A stretch of DNA of 29,022 nucleotides, taken from Flavobacteriaceae bacterium (GTDB taxonomy: Bacteria > Bacteroidota > Bacteroidia > Flavobacteriales > Flavobacteriaceae). Location of the stretch: assembly GCA_002702385.1 (NCBI GenBank), contig NZZF01000061.1, positions 3,145 through 32,166 of the forward strand, read 5' to 3'. This document shows positions 1 through 8,012 of this stretch, piece after piece. Each line of letters starts with the position of its first letter. Position 1 is the first letter of the stretch. The notes below the pieces were generated by a model, which was given only the letters and a program-made list of their open reading frames with translations, was not told the origin of the DNA and ran no database searches. Made by a program: the position numbers and the translations under genes.

Positions 1-756
1 GATTATGCTGGAATGATACGCTCGTTAGATGAAAACATTGGAAAAATTTTAGTTAAAATTGAAGAATTAGATTTAGAAGAAAATACTCTAATTATTTTTA
101 CTTCCGATAATGGAGGAATCAGAGCAATATCGAATCAATTTCCATTAAAGGCTGGAAAAGGTTCTTACTATGAGGGAGGAATTAGAGTTCCATTAATTTT
201 TTCTTGGAAAGGAAAATTAGAAGCAGGTAAAAAATCATTTGAAAGAGTTAGTAATATTGATTTTTACCCTACAATCAAAAAAATAATAGGTCACGAAAAT
301 AAAAATTTGAAACTTGATGGTTTAGATTTAAATCCAATCTTTAATGGAAAAAAATTAAAAGACAGGTCTTTATTTTTTCATTTTCCTGTCTATTTAGAGG
401 CATATAATGTTCAAAAAGATGATGGTAAAGATCCTTTATTTAGAACTAGACCTGGTTCAGTTATAATTAAAGGAGATTGGAAACTTCATCACTATTTTGA
501 AGACAATGAATTAGAACTGTATAATCTTTCTGAAGATGTAGGTGAGTCTAAAGATCTAAGTAAGATAAATGAAGAAATAACAAATAGACTTTATGATGAT
601 TTAGAAAATTGGAGATCAGATAATAATGCGCCAATTCCTATAGAAAAAAACCCAAAATACAGTCAAAAATTTGTTGACAGCCTAATCATTTTAATTAATC
701 AAAAAAAACTAAACGGAAGATTAAAAAATAATTTACTTAGAAATTTAAACAACTAG
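1..756 (+). CDS. Sulfatase (S1 family), C-terminal part, 5' end outside window
   Basis: This is the C-terminal half of a type I sulfatase, an alkaline-phosphatase-fold enzyme that hydrolyses sulfate esters, here probably on polysaccharide. The frame is open from base 1 (Asp-Tyr-Ala-Gly before the first visible ATG at 13). That ATG is internal: the stretch from DYAG through DENIGKIL is the helix that follows the mid-domain in this family. Visible hallmarks are SDNGG, which holds the Asp-Asn metal ligands (about residues 36-37 of the visible part), KAGKGSYYEGGIRVP with the active-site Lys, and the terminal sub-domain with GDWKLHHY and ELYNL. The formylglycine motif and signal peptide lie upstream and cannot be seen. 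The gene is convergent with the next sulfatase, and both stop codons sit in the same CTAG (753-756). Family is certain; substrate is unknown. Confidence 0.93.
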   Translation, partial: DYAGMIRSLDENIGKILVKIEELDLEENTLIIFTSDNGGIRAISNQFPLKAGKGSYYEGGIRVPLIFSWKGKLEAGKKSFERVSNIDFYPTIKKIIGHENKNLKLDGLDLNPIFNGKKLKDRSLFFHFPVYLEAYNVQKDDGKDPLFRTRPGSVIIKGDWKLHHYFEDNELELYNLSEDVGESKDLSKINEEITNRLYDDLENWRSDNNAPIPIEKNPKYSQKFVDSLIILINQKKLNGRLKNNLLRNLNN

Positions 757-2156
757 TAAGTAAATCTATCGGGATTTAATTTATTGTATTCATCATTAGC
801 CAATAAACCATAAAACATTGGATCCATTAATGTACTTGACCATTTTTTAAATTTAAAATTTAAACTATCATAAATATTATTTTTTTGAGATTTTAAATTT
901 GTTTGCTCTGAAATTTCATCTCTAAGATTATACAATGCATCTGTTTCTTTATTTTTAATAAACTTGAAGTCACCAGATCTAACAGCAGATCCTTCAATTC
1001 TTAATTTTGGATCGTTTTGCATAAAATTATTTCTCCAAAATAAAAACTCATGAGGGTCATTTTTATTATCACCTTTTAAAAAAGGGATAAGATTTACTCC
1101 GTGCAATTCATTTTTAGGTTTAATTTCTGGCGATGTTAATTCCTTTAGTGTTGCAAAAATATCAAGCGAAATTATTGGACTATCAAATACCTGCCCACCT
1201 TTAATCTCTTTTGGCCATTGCATTGCAAACGGCACTCTAATTCCACCTTCAAATAAATTACCTTTTTTACCTCTCAATTCACCATTGTCCGAATCTCCTC
1301 TCAATCTTCCTCCATTATCTGATAGAAAATAAATAATTGTATTATCATATATACCTTTTTCCTTTAGTTTATTAATAATATTTCCAACACCATCATCTAC
1401 TGCGCTGACCATTGCTGCATATGTTTTTCTGTCTTTTTGTTTGATATGATCGTATCTATCTAAATATTTTTGCGTTGCTTGCAATGGACCATGAGGAGCA
1501 TTATAAGCTAAGTAAATAAAAAATGGATTTTCTGAATTTCTTTCTATAAAATCAACACTTTCTCTAGATAAGGCATCAGTCAAATACTCTTTTTCTTCTA
1601 TTCTTTCTTCATTTCTTAAAAGTTTAGTTCTATAAGCTTGATTTTGACTTTTTACTTCAGTCTCATCAGCTAATGTCCACTCTTCAGAAAAATATCTGTG
1701 ACCTCCAGTCAAAAAACCAAAAAACTCATCAAAACCTCGTTTTAATGGTCTTAAACTTTCATGTGCGCCTAAATGCCATTTACCAACAGCAAAAGTTCTG
1801 TAATTTGATAACTTAAGCATATCTGCCATTGTTTGTTCAGTTAATGGTAGACCCATATTCGGATCTTTTGGTGTAAATAATGGATTTTTACCAAAGCCAA
1901 ATGTATCTTGATATCTACCTGTGATCAAACCTGCTCTGCTTGGTCCACACACTGGATAAGAAACATAACCTTCACTAAACAAAACACCATTTTTGGCAAT
2001 ACCATCAATATTTGGTGTAAAAATTTCAGTTGAACCATTAAATCCAACATCATTATAACCTAAATCATCTGTTAAAATCAAAATTACATTGGGAAGATTT
2101 TCACTTTTATTACAAGAAAAACAAAAAATAAGGATGATAATAAAGGCTTTTTTCAT
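753..2156 (-). CDS. Lipoprotein sulfatase (S1 family, formylglycine Cys type)
   Basis: A 467-residue type I sulfatase. The N-terminus is a lipoprotein signal peptide ending FCFSC (Cys15). Metal ligands are Asp30-Asp31 (TDDLGYND). The modification motif is C70-G-P-S-R followed by AGLITGR, so Cys70 should be oxidised to formylglycine. GKWHLG (Lys126, His128), His222 in NAPHGP, SDNGG (Asp280-Asn281) and RGKKGNLFEGGIRVP complete the active site, so the enzyme looks intact. The lipobox suggests membrane anchoring in the periplasm or on the outer surface. It is divergent from the next sulfatase across a 186-bp gap and convergent with the partial sulfatase. The leader just before ATG reads ACAACTAAC. 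No maturation enzyme (FGE or anSME) is encoded in the window, so it must come from elsewhere. The polysaccharide substrate cannot be read from the sequence. Confidence 0.95.
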   Translation of the reverse strand: MKKAFIIILIFCFSCNKSENLPNVILILTDDLGYNDVGFNGSTEIFTPNIDGIAKNGVLFSEGYVSYPVCGPSRAGLITGRYQDTFGFGKNPLFTPKDPNMGLPLTEQTMADMLKLSNYRTFAVGKWHLGAHESLRPLKRGFDEFFGFLTGGHRYFSEEWTLADETEVKSQNQAYRTKLLRNEERIEEKEYLTDALSRESVDFIERNSENPFFIYLAYNAPHGPLQATQKYLDRYDHIKQKDRKTYAAMVSAVDDGVGNIINKLKEKGIYDNTIIYFLSDNGGRLRGDSDNGELRGKKGNLFEGGIRVPFAMQWPKEIKGGQVFDSPIISLDIFATLKELTSPEIKPKNELHGVNLIPFLKGDNKNDPHEFLFWRNNFMQNDPKLRIEGSAVRSGDFKFIKNKETDALYNLRDEISEQTNLKSQKNNIYDSLNFKFKKWSSTLMDPMFYGLLANDEYNKLNPDRFTY

Positions 2157-2179
2157 GTTAGTTGTTTTATGATTTTTAA

Positions 2180-2206
2180 CAAATCTATAAAATATAATTC
2201 GTCAAA
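2180..2206 (-). promoter_or_regulatory. Candidate promoter for the 467-aa sulfatase
   Basis: On the minus strand TAGATTTG (2187 to 2180) is a perfect match to the Bacteroidota -7 consensus TAnnTTTG, with TTTG (2206 to 2203) 15 bases upstream. That spacing is shorter than the usual 19-21, so the -33 assignment is doubtful. It would give an mRNA leader of roughly 15-20 bases. The evidence is pattern match only. Confidence 0.4.
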
Positions 2207-2279
2207 ATTTTATCTAAACTTTTTCAATTATTCATTAATTATCTAATTAAAATCAGTTTTTATCCTAAAATTCAAAAAA

Positions 2280-2310
2280 TTGTATTTTAATGTTGAATCA
2301 ACTAAATTTA
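2280..2310 (+). promoter_or_regulatory. Candidate promoter for the 506-aa sulfatase
   Basis: TTG (2280-2282) is followed after 20 bases by TAAATTTA (2303-2310), one mismatch from the Bacteroidota TAnnTTTG -7 box and at the expected spacing. Transcription would start near 2317, giving a leader of about 26 bases that contains TAACTAACTAAT. The evidence is pattern match only. Confidence 0.4.
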
Positions 2311-2342
2311 AGTGATAACTAACTAATACAATCAAGCTAATT

Positions 2343-3863
2343 ATGAAAAATAATCTTTTTGCACTTTTACTTTGTGCTCTATTCTCATGTAACACAAGTG
2401 TTGATCAAAACAATCCCAATATTATAGTAATATATGCTGATGATTTAGGTTATGGCGATGTTAGTTCATATGGCGTTGGCACTTTAGAAACTCCTAACAT
2501 AGATAAAATTGCTAACAATGGTGTAAGATTCACTAATGGGTATGCAAGTTCTGCAACATGTAGTCCTAGTAGATATGCATTGCTGACTGGAACTTATCCA
2601 TGGAGGAATAAAAGAGCAAAAATTTTAACGGGTGCTAATTTGATTATTGACACATCAGAAATGACAATTCCTAAAATGCTTAAAACAAAAGGATATGAAA
2701 CAGGTATTGTTGGTAAATGGCATCTTGGCTTAGGAAATACTAAAATAGATTACAATAAAAAAATTAGTCCAGGACCAAATGAGGTTGGTTTTGATCACAG
2801 TTTTATTATGGCTGACACTCAAGACAGAGTTCCAACTGTGTATATTGAAAACGGTTATGTTGTAAATCTTGACCCTAATGATCCTATTGAAGTTAATTTC
2901 AAAAACGATGATTATGGGTTACCTAGCGGAACTAAAAATCCTGAGTTATTAACTATGAAATGGCATCATGGGCATAATAAGGCTATAGTTAACGGAGTTC
3001 CAAGAATTGGATACATGAAAGGTGGTGAAAAAGCTAAATGGAGTGATATTGATATGGCTGATAAATTTTTAGATGAAGCAAAAAAATATATTGATAAAGT
3101 AAAGAATAAGCCTTTCTTTTTATTCTACACACTTCAACAACCACACGTTCCAAGAACACCACATCCAAGATTTGTTGGTTCATCTGGAATGGGACCAAGG
3201 GGTGATGTAATCAAAGAAGCTGACTGGTGTATTGGAGAATTATATAACCACTTGGAAGAAAATAATTTACTTGAAAATACAATTATTATTATTTCAAGTG
3301 ATAATGGTCCTGTTCTAAATGATGGATACTATGATGACGCAGTTGAAAAACTTGGGGATCATACTCCTGCTGGAAAATTAAGAGGTGGTAAATACAGTTT
3401 ATTTGAAGCTGGTACTAGAGTTCCATTTATAACATATTGGAAAGGGAAAACAAAGCCTCAAGTTTCAGACGAAATTGTTACTCAAATAGATTTTCTTAAT
3501 TCATTTTCAACATTAGTTGGTTCTGATATTAATTCAAGTGATGGAGTTGATTTATCGGATGTATTTTTTAACAATAAAGGTGATGGAAGAGAAGAATTGG
3601 TTCTTGAAGCAACAACTAGAACTGCATTTAGAAGTGGTAATTGGGTTATGATTCCTCCTTATCCTGGACCTGCAAAGAATTACAATGTTGATATTGAGCT
3701 GGGAAATTCAAAAGAATATTTATTATTTGATCTTGAGAGTGATCTTTCTCAACAAAACAATTTAGCTAATTCAAATTCTGAAAAATTACAAGAAATGATA
3801 AGTAGGTATCAGGAAATTATTGGAAAAGAATCATCAAAAGTTGAACAGCTAATTTTAGAATAA
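2343..3863 (+). CDS. Lipoprotein sulfatase (arylsulfatase A-like, S1 family)
   Basis: A 506-residue type I sulfatase with a lipoprotein signal ending ALFSC (Cys16). Asp33-Asp34 (ADDLGYGD) bind the metal. The formylglycine motif is C73-S-P-S-R with YALLTGTYPWR, a form common in arylsulfatase A/GalN-6-sulfatase-like enzymes. GIVGKWHLG (Lys125, His127), QQPHVPRTPHPRF (His268), SSDNGP (Asp320-Asn321) and LRGGKYSLFEAGTRVPF are present, so all catalytic elements appear intact. A specificity insert at about residues 140-230 contains a His-rich KWHHGHN segment. The start chosen is the first ATG of the frame, directly before the signal peptide. It is divergent from the 467-aa sulfatase and convergent with the 527-aa sulfatase, with 7 bases between their stops. 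Exact substrate is unknown; the sugar backbone may be a sulfated algal galactan or similar, which is inference. Confidence 0.95.
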   Translation: MKNNLFALLLCALFSCNTSVDQNNPNIIVIYADDLGYGDVSSYGVGTLETPNIDKIANNGVRFTNGYASSATCSPSRYALLTGTYPWRNKRAKILTGANLIIDTSEMTIPKMLKTKGYETGIVGKWHLGLGNTKIDYNKKISPGPNEVGFDHSFIMADTQDRVPTVYIENGYVVNLDPNDPIEVNFKNDDYGLPSGTKNPELLTMKWHHGHNKAIVNGVPRIGYMKGGEKAKWSDIDMADKFLDEAKKYIDKVKNKPFFLFYTLQQPHVPRTPHPRFVGSSGMGPRGDVIKEADWCIGELYNHLEENNLLENTIIIISSDNGPVLNDGYYDDAVEKLGDHTPAGKLRGGKYSLFEAGTRVPFITYWKGKTKPQVSDEIVTQIDFLNSFSTLVGSDINSSDGVDLSDVFFNNKGDGREELVLEATTRTAFRSGNWVMIPPYPGPAKNYNVDIELGNSKEYLLFDLESDLSQQNNLANSNSEKLQEMISRYQEIIGKESSKVEQLILE

Positions 3864-3870
3864 ATACTTT

Positions 3871-5454
3871 TTATTCGTCTGCTGGTCTTTCCCAGATTCT
3901 CTTACCATTGATATCATAAAGGTCACCTGTAGTCATATTGACTTTACGAAGACGTTGTTCCTCAAATTGTCTACCCAATCCTTCAGGTTTTTTTCTTGCA
4001 CCGGCTATTCTAGCATCAATATGTGTTTTCAAAGAATCAATCACAGATTTATAAGCAGGATCATTTGCTAGGTTGATCATCTCTTTTTTATCATTATCAT
4101 GATCATAAAGTTCATAACCGTGCTCTCCGCTTTCTCCCCACTTTGTTAATCTATACCTTTCTGTTTTGATTGAATAACCTTGTATTCCAGACTCACTAAA
4201 GTTTAAATTTCCGTGCTGAGAAGCTCTCCATCTAGTCAGAGCACTTTTTCTAACCTTGTGATTAGAATCCGTAAAAATTGACTTCAGACTTTTACCTACA
4301 ACGTGAGATGGAGTTTCTATTTCAGTTAAATCCATCAATGTTGGATAAATATCAATTAATTCAACTGGTGAATTTGATCTAACACCTTTTTCAACACCAG
4401 GTCCAGAAAAAATTAATGGAACTCTGGTTGAGTTATCAAATAAAGTTTGTTTTTGCCAATGACCATGTTCACCCAAATGGTATCCATGATCAGATGTAAA
4501 AACTACAATTGTATTTTTATCAAGCCCAGTCTGTTTTAATTTTTTCAAAATTCTACCAACTTGTGCATCAACAAATGTTGTTGTAGCGTAATATGCCTCT
4601 TTTATTTCCTGAGCGAGTTTGAAATTAGATTTGTCATTAAGAATGCTTTGATCTTTTTTCCATCTTACTGACAGTGCTGCAGGCAAAGGAATTGTGCTTA
4701 AATATTCATCTGTACTACCATCATATGGAATTTCCATTTCATCCATATCATACATGTCAAAATACTTTTTTGGTGCAACATAAGGAGTATGGGGTCTATA
4801 CATTCCAACTGCCAAAAAGAAATTTTTTCCATTTTTAGAAAATTTTTCTAATTGCTCGATTGCTTCTGTAGCTCCAATTCCATCTGTTTGTTCTTCATCG
4901 GTTCCATCTGCAGCAAGCCAACTTAATGTTCCTCCATATGCTCTTTTTCTGAGTGTATTAATTTTATATTCTTCTTCTTTATCTCTACCATATGGGTTGA
5001 TTGTATAATCCCACGTAGAAATGTCATCCTGTCCCGAAGATCCTATAGTACCTGGATTCCCATAATGATATATTTTTCCAATTCTTACTGATGTATATCC
5101 TCTTTGACGATATCTTTGACCAAGTGTGACAACATCTGGAATTGTTTGTCTTAGATCAACATCTAATTTTGTGTGCATTGTTTGATCTGAATACATTCCA
5201 GTCATTAAAGAAACTCTTGAAGGTCCACATAAAGGAAATTGATTATGGGCATTTTCAAAAAGAATACCCTGGTTAGCTAATTCATCTATGTTTGGACTAA
5301 TTACCTGAGGATGACCATACGATCCCAAATCACAATTAAGATCGTCTGTCATTATAAACAGAACATTTAAGTTTTCATTGTCATTTTTTTTTTCTTCAGT
5401 ATTACAAGAAAAAACAAACAATATGAGTAACAATAATTTGTTAGTTGCTTTCAT
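3871..5454 (-). CDS. Lipoprotein sulfatase, iduronate-2-sulfatase-like
   Basis: A 527-residue sulfatase with the layout of the iduronate-2-sulfatase-like branch. The lipoprotein signal ends FVFSC (Cys17), followed by NTEEKK, an acidic/lysine-rich start resembling the lipoprotein export signal for surface display in Bacteroidota. Asp37-Asp38 (TDDLNCDLGSYG) bind metal. The modification site is C76-G-P-S-R with VSLMTG. The usual GKWHLG is replaced by RIGKIYHYG (Lys127, His130), as in that branch. GMYRPHTPYVAPKKYFDMY (His222), TSDHGYHLGEHGHW (Asp322, His323, His329) and KQTLFDNSTRVPLIF follow. It is the last gene of a minus-strand operon with GH16 (36-bp gap) and the sugar porter. In marine Bacteroidota this branch often acts on sulfated algal polysaccharides rather than glycosaminoglycans, so the family name should not be taken as the substrate. 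Confidence 0.95.
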   Translation of the reverse strand: MKATNKLLLLILFVFSCNTEEKKNDNENLNVLFIMTDDLNCDLGSYGHPQVISPNIDELANQGILFENAHNQFPLCGPSRVSLMTGMYSDQTMHTKLDVDLRQTIPDVVTLGQRYRQRGYTSVRIGKIYHYGNPGTIGSSGQDDISTWDYTINPYGRDKEEEYKINTLRKRAYGGTLSWLAADGTDEEQTDGIGATEAIEQLEKFSKNGKNFFLAVGMYRPHTPYVAPKKYFDMYDMDEMEIPYDGSTDEYLSTIPLPAALSVRWKKDQSILNDKSNFKLAQEIKEAYYATTTFVDAQVGRILKKLKQTGLDKNTIVVFTSDHGYHLGEHGHWQKQTLFDNSTRVPLIFSGPGVEKGVRSNSPVELIDIYPTLMDLTEIETPSHVVGKSLKSIFTDSNHKVRKSALTRWRASQHGNLNFSESGIQGYSIKTERYRLTKWGESGEHGYELYDHDNDKKEMINLANDPAYKSVIDSLKTHIDARIAGARKKPEGLGRQFEEQRLRKVNMTTGDLYDINGKRIWERPADE

Positions 5455-5490
5455 AACAAAAAATTACAAAATATTTAGGAAAAAATAAAC

Positions 5491-6336
5491 TTACAATCTA
5501 AACTCGTGCTTTACCCAATCAACTTCCATAATCCATTCGCCCGACATGGGTGTATCAGTAATTTTAGCAAAATTTAAGATTGCAAACATTGGTTCTGGAT
5601 AATTATCACCTAAACCTTCATTTCTATGGACTTCATTTCCATCAAGCCTATAAACCAAATCACTTCCCTCCCATTCAACAGAATATTCATGAAATTCAGT
5701 TAAAGAAACATCAACACCAATTCTATAACTCCACCAGTCACCTTTATCACAATCCCCAAGATTTTTAATAGCACCCGTTGTAAAATGATTGGGTTCGTAA
5801 TCCCCATGATGTTCAAAAATATCTATTTCACCAGACCCAGTCATCGGCCAACAAATATTTTCATCTTCTTCTTGCACAGGCGATTCATTATTTTGTGCCC
5901 CTAAAATCCACCAAGCTGGAAACATGCTTTTCTGACTTTTTCCAACTACTCTTAATCTAGCAGTCCATTTTCCTTTTATATATTCTTTTCTGTTTTTTGA
6001 AGCAATTCTACCTGCTACATAATTAGTTTTGGGATGTTTATTTCCAAACTTATCAAGATTGTCACAATCATATTCTTCACCAATATTTATAACTTTTAAT
6101 TTTAAAAGACCATCTTCAACCTTTCTAGTTCCAAAATTACCATCAGGCACATAGCATTGTTTTTCATTATTTACCCAAATTCGCTGATCTTGCCAGTTTT
6201 CATTATTGAAATTATCAAAATCATCAAAAAAATCAACTTTCCATATATTGGAAGTTTTTTCTTTATTATTAGATTTAAAACAAGATGATACAGCTAATGT
6301 TATAATTATTATCAATAAAATTTTTATTTTTTTCAT
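5491..6336 (-). CDS. GH16 endo-beta-glycanase lipoprotein (laminarinase-like)
   Basis: A glycoside hydrolase family 16 enzyme, retaining endo-beta-glycanase fold. The signal peptide ends TLAVSSC (lipid Cys at residue 19, counting from the ATG). The catalytic signature is G-E-I-D-I-F-E-H-H-G near residues 169-178: an ExDxxE 'beta-bulge' motif typical of laminarinase-type GH16, with the first Glu as nucleophile and the last as acid/base. Supporting motifs are YVAGRIASK, GKWTARLR, PAWWILG and HEYSVEW. Single domain, about 282 residues, no carbohydrate-binding module. A GTG one codon upstream (6339-6337) could also initiate, but the ATG is preferred. The permease stop lies only 5 bases upstream, so the two are probably co-transcribed and coupled. 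Laminarin or another beta-1,3/1,4-linked polymer is the likely substrate; the sulfatases nearby leave a sulfated galactan possible. Confidence 0.92.
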   Translation of the reverse strand: MKKIKILLIIIITLAVSSCFKSNNKEKTSNIWKVDFFDDFDNFNNENWQDQRIWVNNEKQCYVPDGNFGTRKVEDGLLKLKVINIGEEYDCDNLDKFGNKHPKTNYVAGRIASKNRKEYIKGKWTARLRVVGKSQKSMFPAWWILGAQNNESPVQEEDENICWPMTGSGEIDIFEHHGDYEPNHFTTGAIKNLGDCDKGDWWSYRIGVDVSLTEFHEYSVEWEGSDLVYRLDGNEVHRNEGLGDNYPEPMFAILNFAKITDTPMSGEWIMEVDWVKHEFRL

Positions 6337-6341
6337 CACAA

Positions 6342-7880
6342 TTAATCTTTTACAAATTCAAATTCAATTTCTTCTAGAGATTTACCTTTAGTTTCTGGCA
6401 AAATTTTAAGTAAAATAAATACACCAATTAGAGCTATTGAACCATATATAAAAAAGGTTATGGCACTACCCAAGTTTGAAATTTCCCAAGGAAATATTTG
6501 TTGAATTGTCCAACTCGTAAATGAATTTACAAAGCCCACAACCCCAATTGCCAGTCCACGATATTTATTTGGAAATAATTCGGATAACATCACCCACATT
6601 ACTGGTCCTAAAGAGAAAGCAAAACAAGCGATAAAACCTATGATTCCAGCTAAAACAAGAAATGCATTAATTTTTATAGCAGCTTCAATAATTTCTCCCT
6701 CCATCTTTGAGAAATCTCTATTTCCTATTATTTCTTTTAAGTCATTTTTAAAACTAACATCGTCGAAATAAATTTTATTTTCAATTTCTTTATTACCATT
6801 TAACTTTTCAATATTCAAAGTCATTATATCGCTGGAAGTTAACTTATACTCTGCTTTACTAAATCCATATGCACAAATAAGTAAGCTAATAGCAATTCCT
6901 GACATTCCAGTAATTAACAGTGGTCGTCTACCTAGTCTGTCTATAGCATACATAGCAACAAGAGTGAATAAAACAGTGGTTAGACTTAAAAATATTCCAG
7001 AAAAAAAGGATGCATCAGTTCCAATTCCAGTTTGTTTGAATATAGATGTAGCATAAAAATATATAGCATTTATACCAGTAATTTGCTGTAATATTCCAAG
7101 AGTTAAACCTACAATCATAATAAATCTCAGTGATGGTTTTAGAAGTGTTTTAAGAGGGACTTTCTTAGATTTTACATTACTTTTTACGGATTGTTTAATT
7201 GAATCGAATTCAATTAAATATTTTGATTTTCCATGTAATTTTTCAAGAACAGATTTTGATTCGTTTATAAATCCTCTAACATATAACCATCGAGGGCTTT
7301 TAGGAACAAAGTATAAAGCAAAAAAATATAAAATTGCAGGAATAAACTCAACTCCTAACATCCATCTCCAAACATTATTATCATTTAAAAAATTTGATCC
7401 TGAGCTATTATATTCATTAAAAAAATAATTACTTAGAAAAGCAGCAAAAAATCCTAAGACTATATTTAATTGTTGAATTGAGACCAAACGTCCCCTATTC
7501 TGAGCATTAGAAATTTCAGCTATATAAGTTGGAGCTAAAATTAAAGCAGTTCCGAATGCAATTCCACCAATCATTCTAGATAAATATAAAGTCTCATAGG
7601 AAAAAGAAAAAGCTGATGTAATTGCTGAAAAAGAATATAAAAAAGCAACAACAATTAAAATCTTTTTTCTCCCAATCAAATCACTTAATCGCCCTGCAAC
7701 AAGCATCGCAATCATCGCTGCAAATGATGGAGAACTAACAACCCATCCAGTTTGAATATCATTTAAATTAAATTCAGGACCAACATAACTCATAACTCCG
7801 GAAATTATTCCCGCATCAAATCCAAATAAAAATCCACCTAAGGATACAACAAATGATATGAATAAAACATTTTTTTTCAT
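6342..7880 (-). CDS. Sugar porter, major facilitator superfamily
   Basis: A 512-residue inner-membrane proton/sugar symporter of the MFS sugar-porter family, taking up mono- or oligosaccharide. Twelve hydrophobic segments are visible. Family signatures appear in order: GRLSDLIGRKK (63-73), RMIGGIAFG (102-110), PKSPRWLYVRG (193-203), QQITGINAIYFYA (265-277), DRLGRRPLL (314-322), SELFPNKYRG (433-441) and PETKGKSLEEIE (495-506). Residues about 341-400, between TM9 and TM10, form an unusually long hydrophilic insert, expected on the periplasmic side. It is the first gene of the minus-strand operon with GH16 and the iduronate-2-sulfatase-like gene, so it probably imports the sugar those enzymes release. 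It is divergent from the acyl-CoA dehydrogenase over 132 bp. The exact sugar is not readable. Confidence 0.95.
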   Translation of the reverse strand: MKKNVLFISFVVSLGGFLFGFDAGIISGVMSYVGPEFNLNDIQTGWVVSSPSFAAMIAMLVAGRLSDLIGRKKILIVVAFLYSFSAITSAFSFSYETLYLSRMIGGIAFGTALILAPTYIAEISNAQNRGRLVSIQQLNIVLGFFAAFLSNYFFNEYNSSGSNFLNDNNVWRWMLGVEFIPAILYFFALYFVPKSPRWLYVRGFINESKSVLEKLHGKSKYLIEFDSIKQSVKSNVKSKKVPLKTLLKPSLRFIMIVGLTLGILQQITGINAIYFYATSIFKQTGIGTDASFFSGIFLSLTTVLFTLVAMYAIDRLGRRPLLITGMSGIAISLLICAYGFSKAEYKLTSSDIMTLNIEKLNGNKEIENKIYFDDVSFKNDLKEIIGNRDFSKMEGEIIEAAIKINAFLVLAGIIGFIACFAFSLGPVMWVMLSELFPNKYRGLAIGVVGFVNSFTSWTIQQIFPWEISNLGSAITFFIYGSIALIGVFILLKILPETKGKSLEEIEFEFVKD

Positions 7881-8012
7881 AAAAATTACATTGATTTAAA
7901 AGCTGATTATAAGAATTATATCTAAATATAAAATATCTATTTTTTTTATTCCAGTTATATAAAAAAAATTATAAAAATTTATTAGATTGTAAGCTATTGA
8001 TTTAGAATAAAA

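Noticed and set aside
3858..3876. GAATAAA...TTTATTC hairpin between the convergent sulfatases as a terminator
   Set aside because: The 7-bp stem is almost purely A/T and too weak; it spans both stop codons by composition, and no proper T-tract adds to it.
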